Positions 1-10,960 are shown, counted from the first letter of the stretch. The stretch: 64,000 nucleotides of DNA from Membranipora membranacea (GCA_914767715.1 OU612071.1:18472948-18536947), one strand, 5' to 3'. Notes: generated by a model not told the origin, from the letters alone. A program made the numbers and translations.

Positions 1-398
1 CTGGTGGCCAAGCCAACCTAGAAGAGCTGTTATACTGAGTGTCGTACTGGTGGCCAAGCCAACCTAGCAGAGCTGTTATACTGAGTGTCGTACTGGTGGC
101 CAAGCCAACCTAGAAGAGCTGTTATACTGAGTGTCGTACTGGTGGCCAAGCCAACCTAGAAGAGCTGTTATACTGAGTGTCGTACTGGTGGCCAAGCCAA
201 CCTAGCAGAGCTGTTATACTGAGTGTCGTACTGGTGGCCAAGCCAACCTAGCAGAGCTGTTATACTGAGTGTCGTACTGGTGGCAAAGCCAGCCTAGCAG
301 AGCTGTTATACTGAGTGTCGTACTGGTGGCCAAGCCAACCTAGCAGAGCTGTTATACTGAGTGTCGTACTGGTGGCCAAGCCAACCTAGAAGAGCTGT
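1..398. repeat. 46-bp minisatellite array
   Basis: A tandem array with a strict 46-base period. Units start at 1, 47, 93, 139, 185, 231, 277, 323 and 369, and the last is cut short at about 398. Units begin CTGGTGGCCAAGCCAACCTA and differ mainly by GAAGAG versus GCAGAG, plus one unit with TGGCAAAGCCAGCC. Since the first unit starts at base 1, the array probably continues to the left of the window. There is no open coding frame of note. Confidence 0.97.
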
Positions 399-1470
399 GT
401 CTAGAGAGTAGCATACAAGCTGAATCTTGTAGCGGGTGCATTTACATCTGATAGAATACTTTGCGAAGCGGGACGTACCCTGACCTTGCCCTCTGAGCAG
501 GTTAAGTGGGACGCACCCGGAACCTTAACTGTGTAGCCTGAGCTATATGAGGTGTATTGATAATAATATTCCCTGTTTATGACAAAACAGAGGGTGGGCT
601 GCTCCTAAAGAGGGACGCAAGTTGCCCGGAGTCCTCATACTGAGAGTGTGATACATCCTAGTAAACTAGAATGCATCCTAGAGGTGAGGCCATGGTGGAC
701 CTCCTAATCATAAGTGTGCAGCAAGCTGCCAGAAACTGAAACAGGCGCTAATCAGCCATTGGCAGTGACACTTTGATCTTAGCCAATAGGCCGAGAAGCG
801 GTTGAAGAACCATGTATATAATATTGATAATAATAATCAGATTTGACACTGAATCGCACTTAGTGAGAATAATATAGGAAATTTCTACACTGTCTGTGAT
901 AATACTATAAGACGGTGCAGCCAGGATTAAATGTGTATAGAATATATATTTATGATGTCCGTGAGATTGTTTCTGCGATAAATATATATAAGTTGAAACC
1001 GTCTACATAATATTGGTATAATAGGTTCAAGTTTAAATCAGGGTAGATAACCCTTTACACATCAGACATAGTCTGTTTGAATATTCTCTATTTTGAATAT
1101 TCCAAATTAGTAGGCATGGTACATGGCCGTACATCCATTATGTAAGCAGACAGCTTTGGATTGATTTTGCAAGAGTTGTCCCGTCATTAATGAGTATTAC
1201 TGGGTTTGCTACATTGAGCATAGCCTCAAAACTACCTCAGTGTAAAATAGTTGTCCTCTCACAATTATTTAGAAAACCATATTTCTCAGTTGTCATAACA
1301 ATATGGAGCCAATCAAAACAACAGTTCAATCGCAATGACATCCAAGTTTTTATTACAAAAACATATAAGACATCAGTTGAATAGCGATTTCTCTCAAAAC
1401 AAAGTGTGCACTCATTCATTCACCACAAAAAATCTTTTAAGCACTTCAACGTTCCTCAAACTTTGCTATC
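399..1470. other. Upstream region of PIN1 with a dispersed repeat
   Basis: No gene is seen here. About 570-795 is a diverged copy of a dispersed repeat that recurs in inverted orientation at about 50800-51030. Shared words include CATCCTAG, GAGGTGAGGCCAT and the complement of GATCAAAGTGTCACTG. The remaining 670 bases are AT-rich and must hold the PIN1 promoter and 5' UTR. No TATA box or other element can be assigned confidently. Confidence 0.6.
570..795 (+). repeat. Dispersed repeat, copy A
   Basis: This matches about 50800-51030 in reverse orientation with moderate divergence. The run from the CAGAGGGTGGGCTGCTCCTAA region through TGACACTTTGATCTTAGCC is recognisable at both places in the same order. 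No coding potential or terminal inverted repeat was found, so its class is unknown. Confidence 0.6.
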
Positions 1471-1519
1471 ATGTCTGATCTACCTGAGGGATGGGAGGAA
1501 AAGATGAGCAGGTCAACTG
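1471..1519 (+). CDS. PIN1: PIN1 exon 1
   Basis: Start codon and the first half of the WW domain ([17 protein letters not shown]). It ends after one base of the Gly17 codon at donor GTGAGT. The phase-1 end matches exon 2. Confidence 0.94.
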
Positions 1520-4500
1520 GTGAGTAGCTTCAATGCCATAACATTATTGAACCAAGGATTTGGATAGATAGATCAAGGAGTTTCTCCTTCTTGAAACTTA
1601 GTCACAGTGAGAGTGACTGTGAGGAGTGGATAGATATGTCATCAGGGAGTACTCAGTCAAAGACTCCCTGGACCCTTCCTACTTATCTTTCATCTACAAA
1701 AAGTACCATTATAATAGTATGTATGTATAATTTATACATTTAGTAATGATCAATTGATTAACTTGGTAAGGAGTAATGTTTATAACTTTACTCTTACTGT
1801 TTAAGTTAGGGGCTTTTTGTACTAGTAATTTTCAGCTCCAGTTAGTGGTTACGGTTGTACTCCCAATTTGTTTTCATGAGGGTTTTCTGTAGCTATCAAT
1901 TCCTCATCCTCAGTAGAGAGGAGTCTCAGAGAGTGTTGTCAGTTTATTCATGTCACATTATTAGGATCGTCATGAGGACCACTTTCATTCATTTATTTAT
2001 TCTACATACTGTTATCCTTGTTAGCTAAGAGCATCATCAGTGTCATTCGGGCTTGTCATCCTGTAACTGTAGGCCTAAGCCAAATGACCTCAGGTGTACA
2101 TCCGCAATACAGTAGCCCTCATTTAGCCCATGAGAGTCCAGGGCCTGTATGTATGCTGATGTTATGCTATGGCATAGCCTATCAATAACCACTCAGGCTC
2201 TGACCAATGAACTCCCTCTGGAAGAGGGAGTTCATTGCTCTGACAAATCCATTGGGGCTGCGCTGTTACCTGTACCATTAGACAGGCCCAAGGAGTAAAA
2301 ATCCTTGATTAGGTAATATATAATGTCCTGACCTATCCTGCAATACGGTAGACTATTCAAGTGAGTAGATCTTGCAAATCGAAATAAGAGAAATTGTGAA
2401 GAGATTATTCTCTATTGACAGACATGGACCGTTTGACTTGCAAGCCTGTATACTGTCCATGTCCATGTCAACCAATTACTGGACATGGGCAGAGTACAAG
2501 GCTTGCATGTCCCGGGATTATGTCTGTCAGTCTGATATGTGCCACAAACATAATGTACTAACTGGCTGGAATGGTGCTGGGCTATCAGGCCCGCTGAGCT
2601 GGGAACTCCCAGATGAAAAATTTTCTCCCCATAACAAACTGAGTCAAAAAGCGACTTCAAAGATATCGGGAAGTACGTCCAAACTGTCGTAATAAGGAGA
2701 TAGCCCACTAAAATATCTAGTAATTTCAGTTGGTCGGTTGGGGAGGCGGCTTACAACCCCTTGGTAATATGCAAATGTTTAGTGTGTTACTCGTAATCTG
2801 ACTCAAGTCTCTGAATAGGGCTTAACAAGGCCTTTCACGAGGCCTTTGAGTTCTCAGACTCAACAGCCTAATCAATTTGAAAGCTGGTTTCGGCGGCAGG
2901 TGTGGTAATAATACAATCTATTCACGATGACAAGACACTCTAAAACTTGCATATTTGTAGCCTCATCTGGTCCCTAACATGTGTTGATCAGGACTCAAGT
3001 TTGCTTGATCTACAAATCTTCGAAATTTAGCCCCCAATAAAGGAGACCTTAGTTGAGTTACGGACCTCAAGTTTACGCTCCACAGTTGGAGGAGAAATGA
3101 ACTCTGTGGAACTTGGTCAGTTTGGCACGCAGAGTTCTGATACCCATTCTAATTCTCTGCTGAAATATTTATCTAGTTTTAAAACATGGAAAATTGGTTA
3201 ATCTGCAAAAATATCTTGAAGCCTGAGGTAAACACCAAATTATTAATGATAAGACAATCAATATGACGGGGATGATAGCATGGTGGCCTCAAAATCACCT
3301 GGCAGTGATAGTAAATAGGCTCCTGTGCAGTGATACCTAGACACGGCAGACAGCATCAATATTTTATGTAATTGAAAAATTTTTCTCTCTTCTACCTGCA
3401 ATCATACTGTTTTATGCAGACTCAAGCTGGCTTATTAGTCATAGCTATAAAATATCCAGGTAATTCAGTCAAATAAACACATTGAGCAGATCAATATTAG
3501 TAGTAAACTAATAATGGTCACAGCAGCTCAACCAATTATCAGAAGATTACTATTGTGACTAAATACAACCTAATGTAACATAGCATAGCTACACAATGAA
3601 TGGGCAGATTAATGTTTATTGATGTAATGTGGATAGAAGACAAAGCATGATTGTATTTTATCGTTGATGCCTGTGTATTGTCATGGTGCTGACCTAGTGA
3701 TGTTATCAGCTGTAAAAGCCAACTCAATTTGGTATTCTCCGGCAAAGCACAGTGCAGAGATCAGATATCCTAGAGGAGTGGAGTATTAATTAGAGTAAAG
3801 TTTAGCTAGTTGGGGGAGGCTGGGCTTGATGATAATTTTCACTATCTAAGTTGGGAGCTCGTACAAAGTGATGACATTCAGCAATAATGTTAACTAGGCC
3901 ATACATACCTATTTTTCAAGCAAGCCATTTCTCCTCTGAATGGGTTTAGGGGAGGGGACCTAATGTAAGCAAGCATCATGTTTCACTAACTGAGTTGGGA
4001 ATGCAAGTAAAAAATAAAAAATAAAATAAATTCTACTTTTCCAAACCTATGCGGAGAGGCAAACATCTCTTCCTGCGAAGACTTAATTCCTTTAGGGTAG
4101 GTTGGTTATCTCCTTCATGAGCACATGAAGAATTATATTTAGCATTTATTTAACCATGTTTTTTTTGGAATGGTCATATTGACTCACCTGTGTATCAGAT
4201 TGTATTAGGCTTACAGAATAGGACTTGTTGATATATGGTTTGGTTAGATAAACATCGTAAAAAAAATTATTATCTAGACAATCCTAACCTGATCTGGTAT
4301 CAATAATTGATTGTTTTTGGATCAGAACGTTGTAATGGCGGGAGATGATTTTTTATCCATACCTTGGGTCTACTGTTGTGATATAGTTGTAAGTGGTAAC
4401 CACTGTTCGACCACAAACAAAACAGACAGGCAAAGAGCAGAACATCATTGAATTCTGTAGAGCTCAAAGACAACCAATTAACTAAAATCAGAGTATGGAA

Positions 4501-7500
4501 TCGATCGATGAACTAGGGACTGTTCTCACCTTTTTACTGGTTAAAGATAATGAACCATGCTTAGTACTAAAATCTCACACCCTAATTAAACAATAAGGTT
4601 ATGGGAATATTTTACACATTATGTAACGTGCATGTTAGGTGACAACTCTGAGATAGAAGCCTCAAACTTCTATGAGATTCAGTACTTAGGTTGTGAATAT
4701 TGCTGCTAGTGAACATTGAGCCATCCCCCTACTAGCTAAAATAAACTCATATCTTTCATCTTTTATGTGTTCCGCTAGCAATCCTCTGGCCAAGGCTACA
4801 CCTTACAATAACAATTTGGTGCCTGGTTACAAGAATGGATGTATTTTTTTATTATAGAACGCTGACAAACAAGCCCTGTAATTCTGTGTAGACACTGGCA
4901 ATGGTAAAAGCAAAAAACATAGAAAAACCGGGTCTCTGTGGTAAAACTTAAATAAGTATAATTGTTTAGTGTGAGTGTCAGATGTCGTAAAAGCAGTCTC
5001 GGCCCCAAGCACCTCTATGCTCTATGCTAACATTAATATATATATATATATTAATGTTATATTCTATTCCGTTTATTTATTTTATATATGTTCTGTATAT
5101 TATTTTCAGGTAAAGCTTACTATGTGAATGTACATACCAAGGAGAGTATCTGGGAGAGGCCGACGTCTCCAGCTAAGGCCAGCGATGAAAAGGTCGGTTC
5201 AGATTTCTTCCACTCAGACCTTGACATGTGTATATCTATTTTGTCATTAGTTATCGTAAGGAAAATACCTCGAAAGTGCCAACCCACTCGTAAATGAGGA
5301 AATTGACTCGGGATTACCTTATCCAACTCCTTTTGGAGGTAATTTGGCTAGGTGAATCCATTAATGCTCTAGCAATCAGAGATGTGCATGCAATAGTGTA
5401 GTATGGGATCAGTGAGGAGGTCTACCTTAATGGTAATCACTCATCATTATATGTGTATTTGCGGGCATCAAAACATCATTAAAATTAGCAAATCGCCATG
5501 TCAGCAATGCCTCTTCCATCATAATGCAATGTACTGCTGAGTGATCCCATGCTGTCTTGTCAGTAATCTGTTTGGCAATTCTGACACGGCAAATCAATCC
5601 CTTCGTCCGCATTTAGGTAAAGAGCCATACCGGAGGCAATGAGTGATTGACATGAATACAGAAATGAGAAGGGATTTTCAAGACTTTTCCTTGTACTGTA
5701 CTTTTATTGTGGCAATTGCACAAATAAGGAGTTATCTGCTCTTTGACATAGAGCAAGTAACTCCTAATATGAAATATTTTACGTTATAATGTTGTAACTG
5801 TTCGTAAGATAACCTGGTTATGATGTGTCATAGAGTTATAGTTAAAATTAATTTATAAGTACTCTGTCTTGGGTGAGTGAAAAACAAATCCATGATGATC
5901 ACATGTCCACTGCATGATTCATTCATAATTCAAATAACGATAATAATAGTTTGGGACTGACTGAATAATAGCTAGTGTCAGCTTTCACTAGCTTAGGTGG
6001 TAACTAACGAGGTCTGGTGAGTGCTAGCTAGCCAAACATGTCACGTAACTGGATAACTCCCCTTATACAAACAAATTATTACTATTGGGCAGCACACTGA
6101 CATCGAGACTTCACTATTAGCATGGTGTGTATCTCTGGTCATATTTACTATCAGAACCTAACATGTTCCCGCCCCTAATTAGTAAAATAGAACTCGGGTC
6201 GTCACACTAAAATCCTTGTGGTTTTACTCAGTGAATGATTATATACTGCAGGTACAATGCTCACATCTGTTAGTCAAGCATGCCGGGAGTCGTCGTCCCT
6301 CCAGCTGGAGAGAGGAGACTATTACTAGATCTAAAGAAGATGCCATAGACATTCTCAACTGTATGTATTAGCTACTCAGCATTCAGACTTATCTGTTTAA
6401 GGTTATGTCAAAGACTGATCCGAATATCAGCATATCATATACTGTTGCTATTTTGGGGTGACTCATATTGTGTGATAGCTCCAATGTCCATTAGCTAGGT
6501 TCTGTTCTTTTTGTGTCATGATAAACTCATAATTCATTATAAAATATAATTCTGAAATTAAGCAAGTAAAATAATAGTTGATTCAATTTATTTTGTACTT
6601 CAGATCATGATTATATATTATATTATATATTATAGTATAAATTCATCACTTTGAGTAACTGGAACAGAAAATAAATAGAACAAAATAAATGATAAATTTG
6701 AAAATAACAAAATTTTAATGTGTTAACTAAAAACTCATAATATTATAATTAAGTCCATAGTAATGTCTTGTCTTTTGTCGGGGGAGTGTGGGGGAGGGTA
6801 TTGGTACGAAACCGTACTCTCCAGAGAACAGGTGATTGACACAGTCCTCTGTCCTCAAAGATCCCTGGAGAATCTTGATTATTACTGATAACACACATCC
6901 TTGATGTTAGAAGGATGAACAAAGTGTGTTCCATGTGCCAGTGTTGTGATTATAAGAGTTGTCTGGTTTTGAGATATGGGTGATTTGTGACCGTTCTGGG
7001 TTTGAAGTTGCTCTGAGTATTGTGGTGTATGGGTAGGAAGAAGCCAGGGTAAATCCCTCGAGAGAGGATGTGATCAGATGCGCTATCAAAGCTCCTTCAT
7101 AACAATGTCCTATTAACTGTTTTCAGCTTACATCAAACAAATAAACTCAGGAGAGGCAACTTTCGAAGACTTAGCTTCTAAAAACAGTGATTGTTCCTCA
7201 GCTAAGCGGGGCGGTGACCTCGGTCCCTTCGGTAAAGGACAGATGCAGCGGGCATTTGAGACAGCCTCATTCGAGCTCAAGGTTTGTAATAGTTCTTTCA
7301 CGTAGACCTATGAACGCCCTTGTCTCAGACAACATGCAAATAATAGTCTACTCCAGATAAAGTTATGTATGTATACGGAATAGTTCCCCTTGAGGTACCT
7401 GCTGTGTACCTGAAGGACTGGGGCAACTCCAAATGCAGTCAAGTTGTATCAGACTTAATATTAGTCTACTCTGAGGTGTCGGTTTTAACACAAAAGGTAA

Positions 7501-7963
7501 CTTGTGTGTTCATTAGTGTACAGAATTGAAATACTTAGATCTATAGGTTGGTGAATGTGTGCACTGCTATGCAAAATACCTACACTGATCCCTCATGGTC
7601 TAAACACACTGACAGAGATTGTAACCTCAGACGATCCTCAATGATTTTTTTATATTCACATCAATCCTCTGAGACAGCTGAGGAGCATATGTTAGTAATG
7701 TGACGTCATGCAAACCGCTCTGCACTCTGAGGTTCCGACCGCTGATCGAATCTCTGAGGATCAGCTGAGGCTGCTGTCAGCATGTTTATTAACAAATTTG
7801 TGCAATCCTCAGAGCTTTCAACTGTGTGTGCTTTGCCCATGATAACGGCCTGAATAAAACATTTTACTAAAACAAGGTGTATTTTGTATTATTACAGGTT
7901 GGAGAAATGAGTGGCGTTGTAGAGACAGACTCCGGTGTCCACGTCATCAAGAGGACAGCATAA
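1471..7963 (+). CDS. PIN1: PIN1-type peptidyl-prolyl cis-trans isomerase
   Basis: Five exons: 1471-1519, 5110-5192, 6252-6360, 7127-7281 and 7898-7963. They join in frame to 153 residues; the human protein has 163. Residues 3-35 are a WW domain with both tryptophans (W8, W31) and WERP; in the family it binds phospho-Ser/Thr-Pro. A parvulin domain follows from residue 45. Relative to human PIN1 it keeps H49 (H59), K53 (K63), R58-R59 (R68-R69, the phosphate clamp), C103 (C113), S144 (S154) and H147 (H157), so catalysis should be intact. Family knowledge places it mainly in the nucleus, isomerising pSer/pThr-Pro bonds in cell-cycle and transcription proteins. The linker between domains is shorter than in human PIN1. 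The start ATG has A at -3. All introns are GT-AG; intron 2 begins with the less usual GTCGGT. Confidence 0.96.
2206..2232. repeat. Perfect short hairpin
   Basis: TGAACTCCCTCT and AGAGGGAGTTCA are perfect complements separated by GGA. It lies in PIN1 intron 1; function unknown. Confidence 0.8.
2417..2530. repeat. Short fold-back element
   Basis: Imperfect inverted repeat. The left part has GACAGACATGGAC followed by GCAAGCCTGTA; the right part has GGCTTGCATGTC followed by ATTATGTCTGTC. It has MITE-like size and no coding capacity. Confidence 0.6.
5028..5059. repeat. Palindromic TA tract
   Basis: TAACATTAATATA on the left mirrors TATATTAATGTTA on the right around an alternating TA core, 50 bases upstream of PIN1 exon 2. 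Confidence 0.8.
5110..5192 (+). CDS. PIN1: PIN1 exon 2
   Basis: Second half of the WW domain ([15 protein letters not shown]) plus the short linker to DEK. The acceptor is TTTTCAG. The donor is AAG then GTCGGT, weak beyond the GT, but a phase-0 join to exon 3 restores the PIN1 reading exactly. Confidence 0.92.
5193..6251 (+). other. PIN1 intron 2
   Basis: A GT-AG intron of 1.06 kb. About 5727-5770 holds an inverted repeat (AGGAGTTATCTGCTCTTTGAC and its rough complement). The same word recurs in complement near 14397-14420, so it is a dispersed short element. Otherwise nothing is seen. Confidence 0.85.
6252..6360 (+). CDS. PIN1: PIN1 exon 3
   Basis: Start of the parvulin fold: [19 protein letters not shown], with the catalytic His and Lys and the phosphate-binding Arg pair. 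It ends in phase 1 at GTATGT. Confidence 0.95.
6361..7126 (+). other. PIN1 intron 3
   Basis: AT-rich GT-AG intron. Two overlapping minus-strand frames of about 60 codons at 6749-7089 have no recognisable product. Nothing else is seen. Confidence 0.85.
7127..7281 (+). CDS. PIN1: PIN1 exon 4
   Basis: Central parvulin domain with the [14 protein letters not shown] segment carrying catalytic Cys103, then [10 protein letters not shown]. Phase 0 at donor GTTTGT. Confidence 0.96.
7282..7897 (+). other. PIN1 intron 4
   Basis: A 616-base GT-AG intron without genes. About 7660-7770 is an imperfect inverted repeat around GAGGATCAGCTGAGG/CCTCTGAGACAGCTGAGG-like words. GGCAACTCCAAATGCAG near 7420 belongs to the dispersed short family seen many times on the right side of the window. 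Confidence 0.75.
7898..7963 (+). CDS. PIN1: PIN1 exon 5 and stop
   Basis: Last 21 residues, GEMSG...[12 protein letters not shown], then TAA. It carries Ser144 and His147 of the active-site network. No convincing AATAAA lies close downstream, so the 3' end is unresolved. Confidence 0.95.
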   Translation, partial: VGEMSGVVETDSGVHVIKRTA

Positions 7964-8205
7964 TGTCCTGGCAGCTCACGCTCCCCGGCAGCTCAGGCTC
8001 TCATTCCTCCAAACATCGCAAATTACTCCTATCCTATCCTCATGTAAATATCATGTCCAATTTTTAAATGGATGAACATGCGTTCCACAGTAGCACTGAT
8101 ATGTAATATCGTTTGGAGGCGGCTTGCTTTGATATGGATCAATAAGTTCTATGGAATAATCTTTCAAACGGTAACAGAAGTTTATTCAGAAACCATCAAG
8201 AGCAA

Positions 8206-8310
8206 TTTGTAATAGTAAGTTCTATGTGCTACTTACATTGCAATAGTACGTTCTTTATGCTACTTACATTGCAATAGTACAATATCTGCGCTTGTTACAT
8301 TGTAATAGTT
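8206..8310. repeat. Short tandem repeat of about 40 bp
   Basis: Three decaying copies of a unit reading roughly TTACATTGCAATAGTACGTTCT. They sit about 250 bases after the PIN1 stop, possibly inside its 3' UTR. Confidence 0.8.
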
Positions 8311-8544
8311 CATTGTCTGTGGTTGATAAGATTCTGACTACAGATCTGAACTCTTGTCAGCGTCGGCTGTGTCAATGACGTAAGGAAATGATGGTTATAT
8401 TCAATCTGATGCCTATAATCCTAGTCTGCTGTTTACTTTTCAATTTTCTATATTCACAGTTATATCGCAATAATACATTCAAACGATAATGATATCAATT
8501 ACTTGTTCATATAACCAGCAGATAAGTTTGTTCTGCATCTAGAC

Positions 8545-8614
8545 TCCCAATGTGTTGGCTTTGATGCATACTGCTCTCTCTCTCCCCTATCAATCGGAGC
8601 CAACACATTGGCTA
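8545..8614. mobile_element. Small palindromic MITE with 9-bp flanking repeat
   Basis: The termini CCAATGTGTTGGCT and AGCCAACACATTGG are inverted copies. The element is flanked by the direct repeat CATCTAGAC at 8536-8544 and 8615-8623, which looks like a 9-bp target-site duplication. The same termini bound a longer element at 55980-56189, so this is probably an internally deleted copy. Confidence 0.7.
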
Positions 8615-8654
8615 CATCTAGACATACTGTAACAACATCAAAAACTCACGTTTC

Positions 8655-8885
8655 ATTAATAGTCTCGATACCATGTGATGCCGTGTGAGAAACCTTGATG
8701 TTGTTCGGTTTGTTTGTTTCGGGTATCATCGATATGGGTCTGCATGGACTGTATCCTAATGTGGCACAGGAGTATTTGAGATCGGATGCCCGTACATGAC
8801 ACCACCGTGATCCACCAGGAATCAAACACAGGACCGCTCAATTGAATGACCCATGCTCTATCCATCACACCACGACCGCTCCCTA
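8655..8885 (-). mobile_element. tRNA-derived SINE
   Basis: On the minus strand, starting near GGGAGCGGTCGTGGTGTGAT, there is a tRNA-like head. GTGGTGTGATGGATAGAGCA resembles an A box, and GTGTTTGATTCCTGG about 35 bases on resembles a B box. An unrelated body of about 120 bases follows, ending in an A-rich GAAACAAACAAACC segment. The head is too diverged and lacks a clean acceptor stem, so it is not a functional tRNA. An 80-codon frame across it is a by-product. Confidence 0.65.
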
Positions 8886-8982
8886 CATACTGTAACAATT
8901 CATGTTAATGAAACCAGGGAGTGTGGGACATAAGTCATAAAAATGTCCCCTGGAAAAAAACTAGGCCAATTTTACTGAAATA

Positions 8983-9054
8983 GGAGTTGCTCTCCCCCTC
9001 TACCAGACATCTACACGCTGCCAGTAAAAGTGAGGGCAACTCCAAATGCAGGAA
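8983..9054. repeat. Fold-back copy of the dispersed short family
   Basis: Left arm GGAGTTGCTCTCCCCCTCTA and right arm GTGAGGGCAACTCC are imperfect inverted copies. This resembles the CTGCATTCCAGTTGCTCC family on the right side of the window. Confidence 0.55.
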
Positions 9055-9740
9055 AGATAGATTAGTACATGATAGAAGATGATAATGTGTCACATGTCTG
9101 CTGCGGTCTATCGATAGAAAAAATCTCTGTGCAAATAATGCATAGTTTCATATATCAGATATTTACAGATGGTTGTCTGCTTTAGAGTGGGTGTCTGGAA
9201 AATTTTCGCGTATAGCAAAAGATTTGTTTCCAAAGCGGAAAAATTGTTTCATAGCGGAAAATTTCTTTCACACTTGTAGTCTTGTAGGATTGAAGGAACC
9301 GCTTCCCCTCCACCGCCCTGGGTGACATGCATCCAAAAATTAAGTAAAATTCGCCTTGGTGATTGAGGTGAGCATAGTGATCAGTTTTGCCCTACCTATC
9401 CAAACCTTACCAGTATGAATTTATTTGTGGTTTAGAGCTGATCTAGTATTAATTATAGCAATGGCTGTCGCCTTGATCAAATCGAGAAAGTCTGACCGCA
9501 ACCTTTGTTTGTTCAATATTTATTTGTATATACACTATTTTATTGCATCAACCATCATCTGAAGATGTTCGGCCTGATGTTCAAGGAAATTAAAACAAAA
9601 AAACCGATCGAAATAAAATCAATAGGGATCCTAAAATTCAATTCAATAAAAACAAATGTTTTGGAAATGCAAAATTAAATGTATGTTCATCATGTTTCTC
9701 ATTGTGCAGCATTAGCGGTTCTTCATGGATCATCAATATT

Positions 9741-9799
9741 ATGCAGCGGGAGGGAGGGGGTATATATAATATTATATAAACCCCTCCCTCCCGCTGCAT
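9741..9799. repeat. Strong GC-rich hairpin
   Basis: ATGCAGCGGGAGGGAGGGG at 9741-9759 is perfectly complementary to 9781-9799, with a 21-base AT-only loop. The purine-rich arm could also form alternative structures. Function unknown. Confidence 0.9.
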
Positions 9800-10276
9800 T
9801 ATATAATGAAGCGTGTTTCTTTGTTGATTGTTATTATAAAATTGTGTTTTTTCATTGATCATTATACCTTTTAATCATTCAATAAGAAGGAAAGGTTTAG
9901 AAAAATATTTTTTGAGCATCTGGCGAACAACATTATGAATCGTTCAGCCCCGAGAAGTCAAACTTCTTCCTGGTGAATACCACCAACAGAAATGAAATAA
10001 ATGGAATATATAGAAATAGAGGATCTGATATGGCCATCATGTGTACAGTGCAATATTAGAAAAGCAGCAAAAAAATATATTCTGCAAATATTTTCATGTA
10101 AAATATATAAAGAAAATTAGAAGGGAGGATAAGTCTAGATAATTTGACAAATATGTACTATTTTGATGTTTTCAAGTTGTGGGAATGAAAATCAGAAATT
10201 GAAAATTTATCAGATACGAGCAGCTAGAAAAAATCTTCATGTACATATATTTAATATAACTTTTACATGTTTATAT

Positions 10277-10285
10277 CATGTATAT

Positions 10286-10317
<32 letters not shown>
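10277..10317. repeat. AT dinucleotide microsatellite
   Basis: Uninterrupted alternating TA run in the PIN1/NR5 intergenic region. Confidence 0.9.
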
Positions 10318-10320
<3 letters not shown>

Positions 10321-10808
10321 AATAATCTGAATATGGCAACGAGTTATTTACAATAAATGCTCAGCTTTTCCGTTATAACAAAATAGATATGGAATTTTTT
10401 CTGACTCGGAGGCGAAATTTGGCATAATGCATTATGCATTTCACAGGGTTTTTATATCATCATGATGCCCTAGGTCAGGTGAACACTGGAAATCTATTGG
10501 ACAAAGGTAAAGCCGATATTTAGAAACTGGCTCTATTTTGGCAGCTATTCTTATAGGAATGTGCTAGGTGATTGGACAAACCACTACATTATGCTGGTCG
10601 CAGCTTGGAATATGCCTGACAAAATATAATATCTACAATATGATTGGATAATGCGTAAACTGGGACACATTATTGGCTGCTTACTAAGAAACTCCCGAAT
10701 CTGATTGGCTACTAAGTTAGATTATAATCTTCTCCTATTGGTTGAGGAAGCTCCCCTATCTGATTGGCTGGTAAGGTAGAGTAGGATCTTCTCTTATTGG
10801 ATGAAAGT

Positions 10809-10960
10809 TTATGAGGAATTTCCCTCCAGTAGCTCACATAGCAGAGTGTCTGTTTTTATATAGCCAGATTTCCTCCAACTCTTCAAGAACTCGACAGCAA
10901 TCACTGTCAGCAGTTTGGTCTCAGCCAGACACAGCAGAATCTCCCCAAACTTGTTACTAT
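10809..10960 (-). CDS. NR5A: NR5 last exon, helices 10-12 and stop
   Basis: [18 protein letters not shown] is the helix-10/11 region; [17 protein letters not shown] holds the AF-2 helix, then SS and TAA. The acceptor is TTTACAG. The phase-1 join makes an Asp codon with the previous exon. A reading-through alternative of exon 11913-12014 ends quickly without AF-2, so this exon is needed for a full domain. Confidence 0.9.

Larger units (their letters stand above)
1520..5109 (+). other. PIN1 intron 1 with fold-back elements
   Basis: A 3.6-kb GT-AG intron. It holds a hairpin at 2206-2232, a fold-back element at about 2417-2530 whose arms share GACAGACAT and GCAAGCCT with their complements, and a palindromic TA tract at 5028-5059. 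A 106-codon open frame at 2372-2692 runs through the fold-back and resembles no family, so I treat it as chance. Nothing else is recognised. Confidence 0.85.
7964..10808. other. Convergent intergenic region between PIN1 and NR5
   Basis: A 2.8-kb gap holding the 3' ends of both convergent genes and several repeats, listed separately: tandem repeat 8206-8310, MITE 8545-8614, SINE 8655-8885, fold-back 8983-9054, hairpin 9741-9799 and an AT dinucleotide run at about 10277-10317. A degenerate direct repeat lies near 10640-10800 (CTGATTGGCT and TTGGATGA words). On the minus strand ATTAAA near 10251-10256 could be an NR5 poly(A) signal, but this is weak. Confidence 0.7.

Noticed and set aside
1-398. 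CRISPR-like array
   Set aside because: Units are contiguous without unique spacers, and the genome is eukaryotic; it is a minisatellite.
2372-2692. 106-codon plus-strand frame
   Set aside because: Runs through a fold-back element in PIN1 intron 1, has a matching antisense frame and no family resemblance.
8655-8740. Functional tRNA gene
   Set aside because: A and B boxes are approximate and no acceptor stem closes; it fits a SINE head better.
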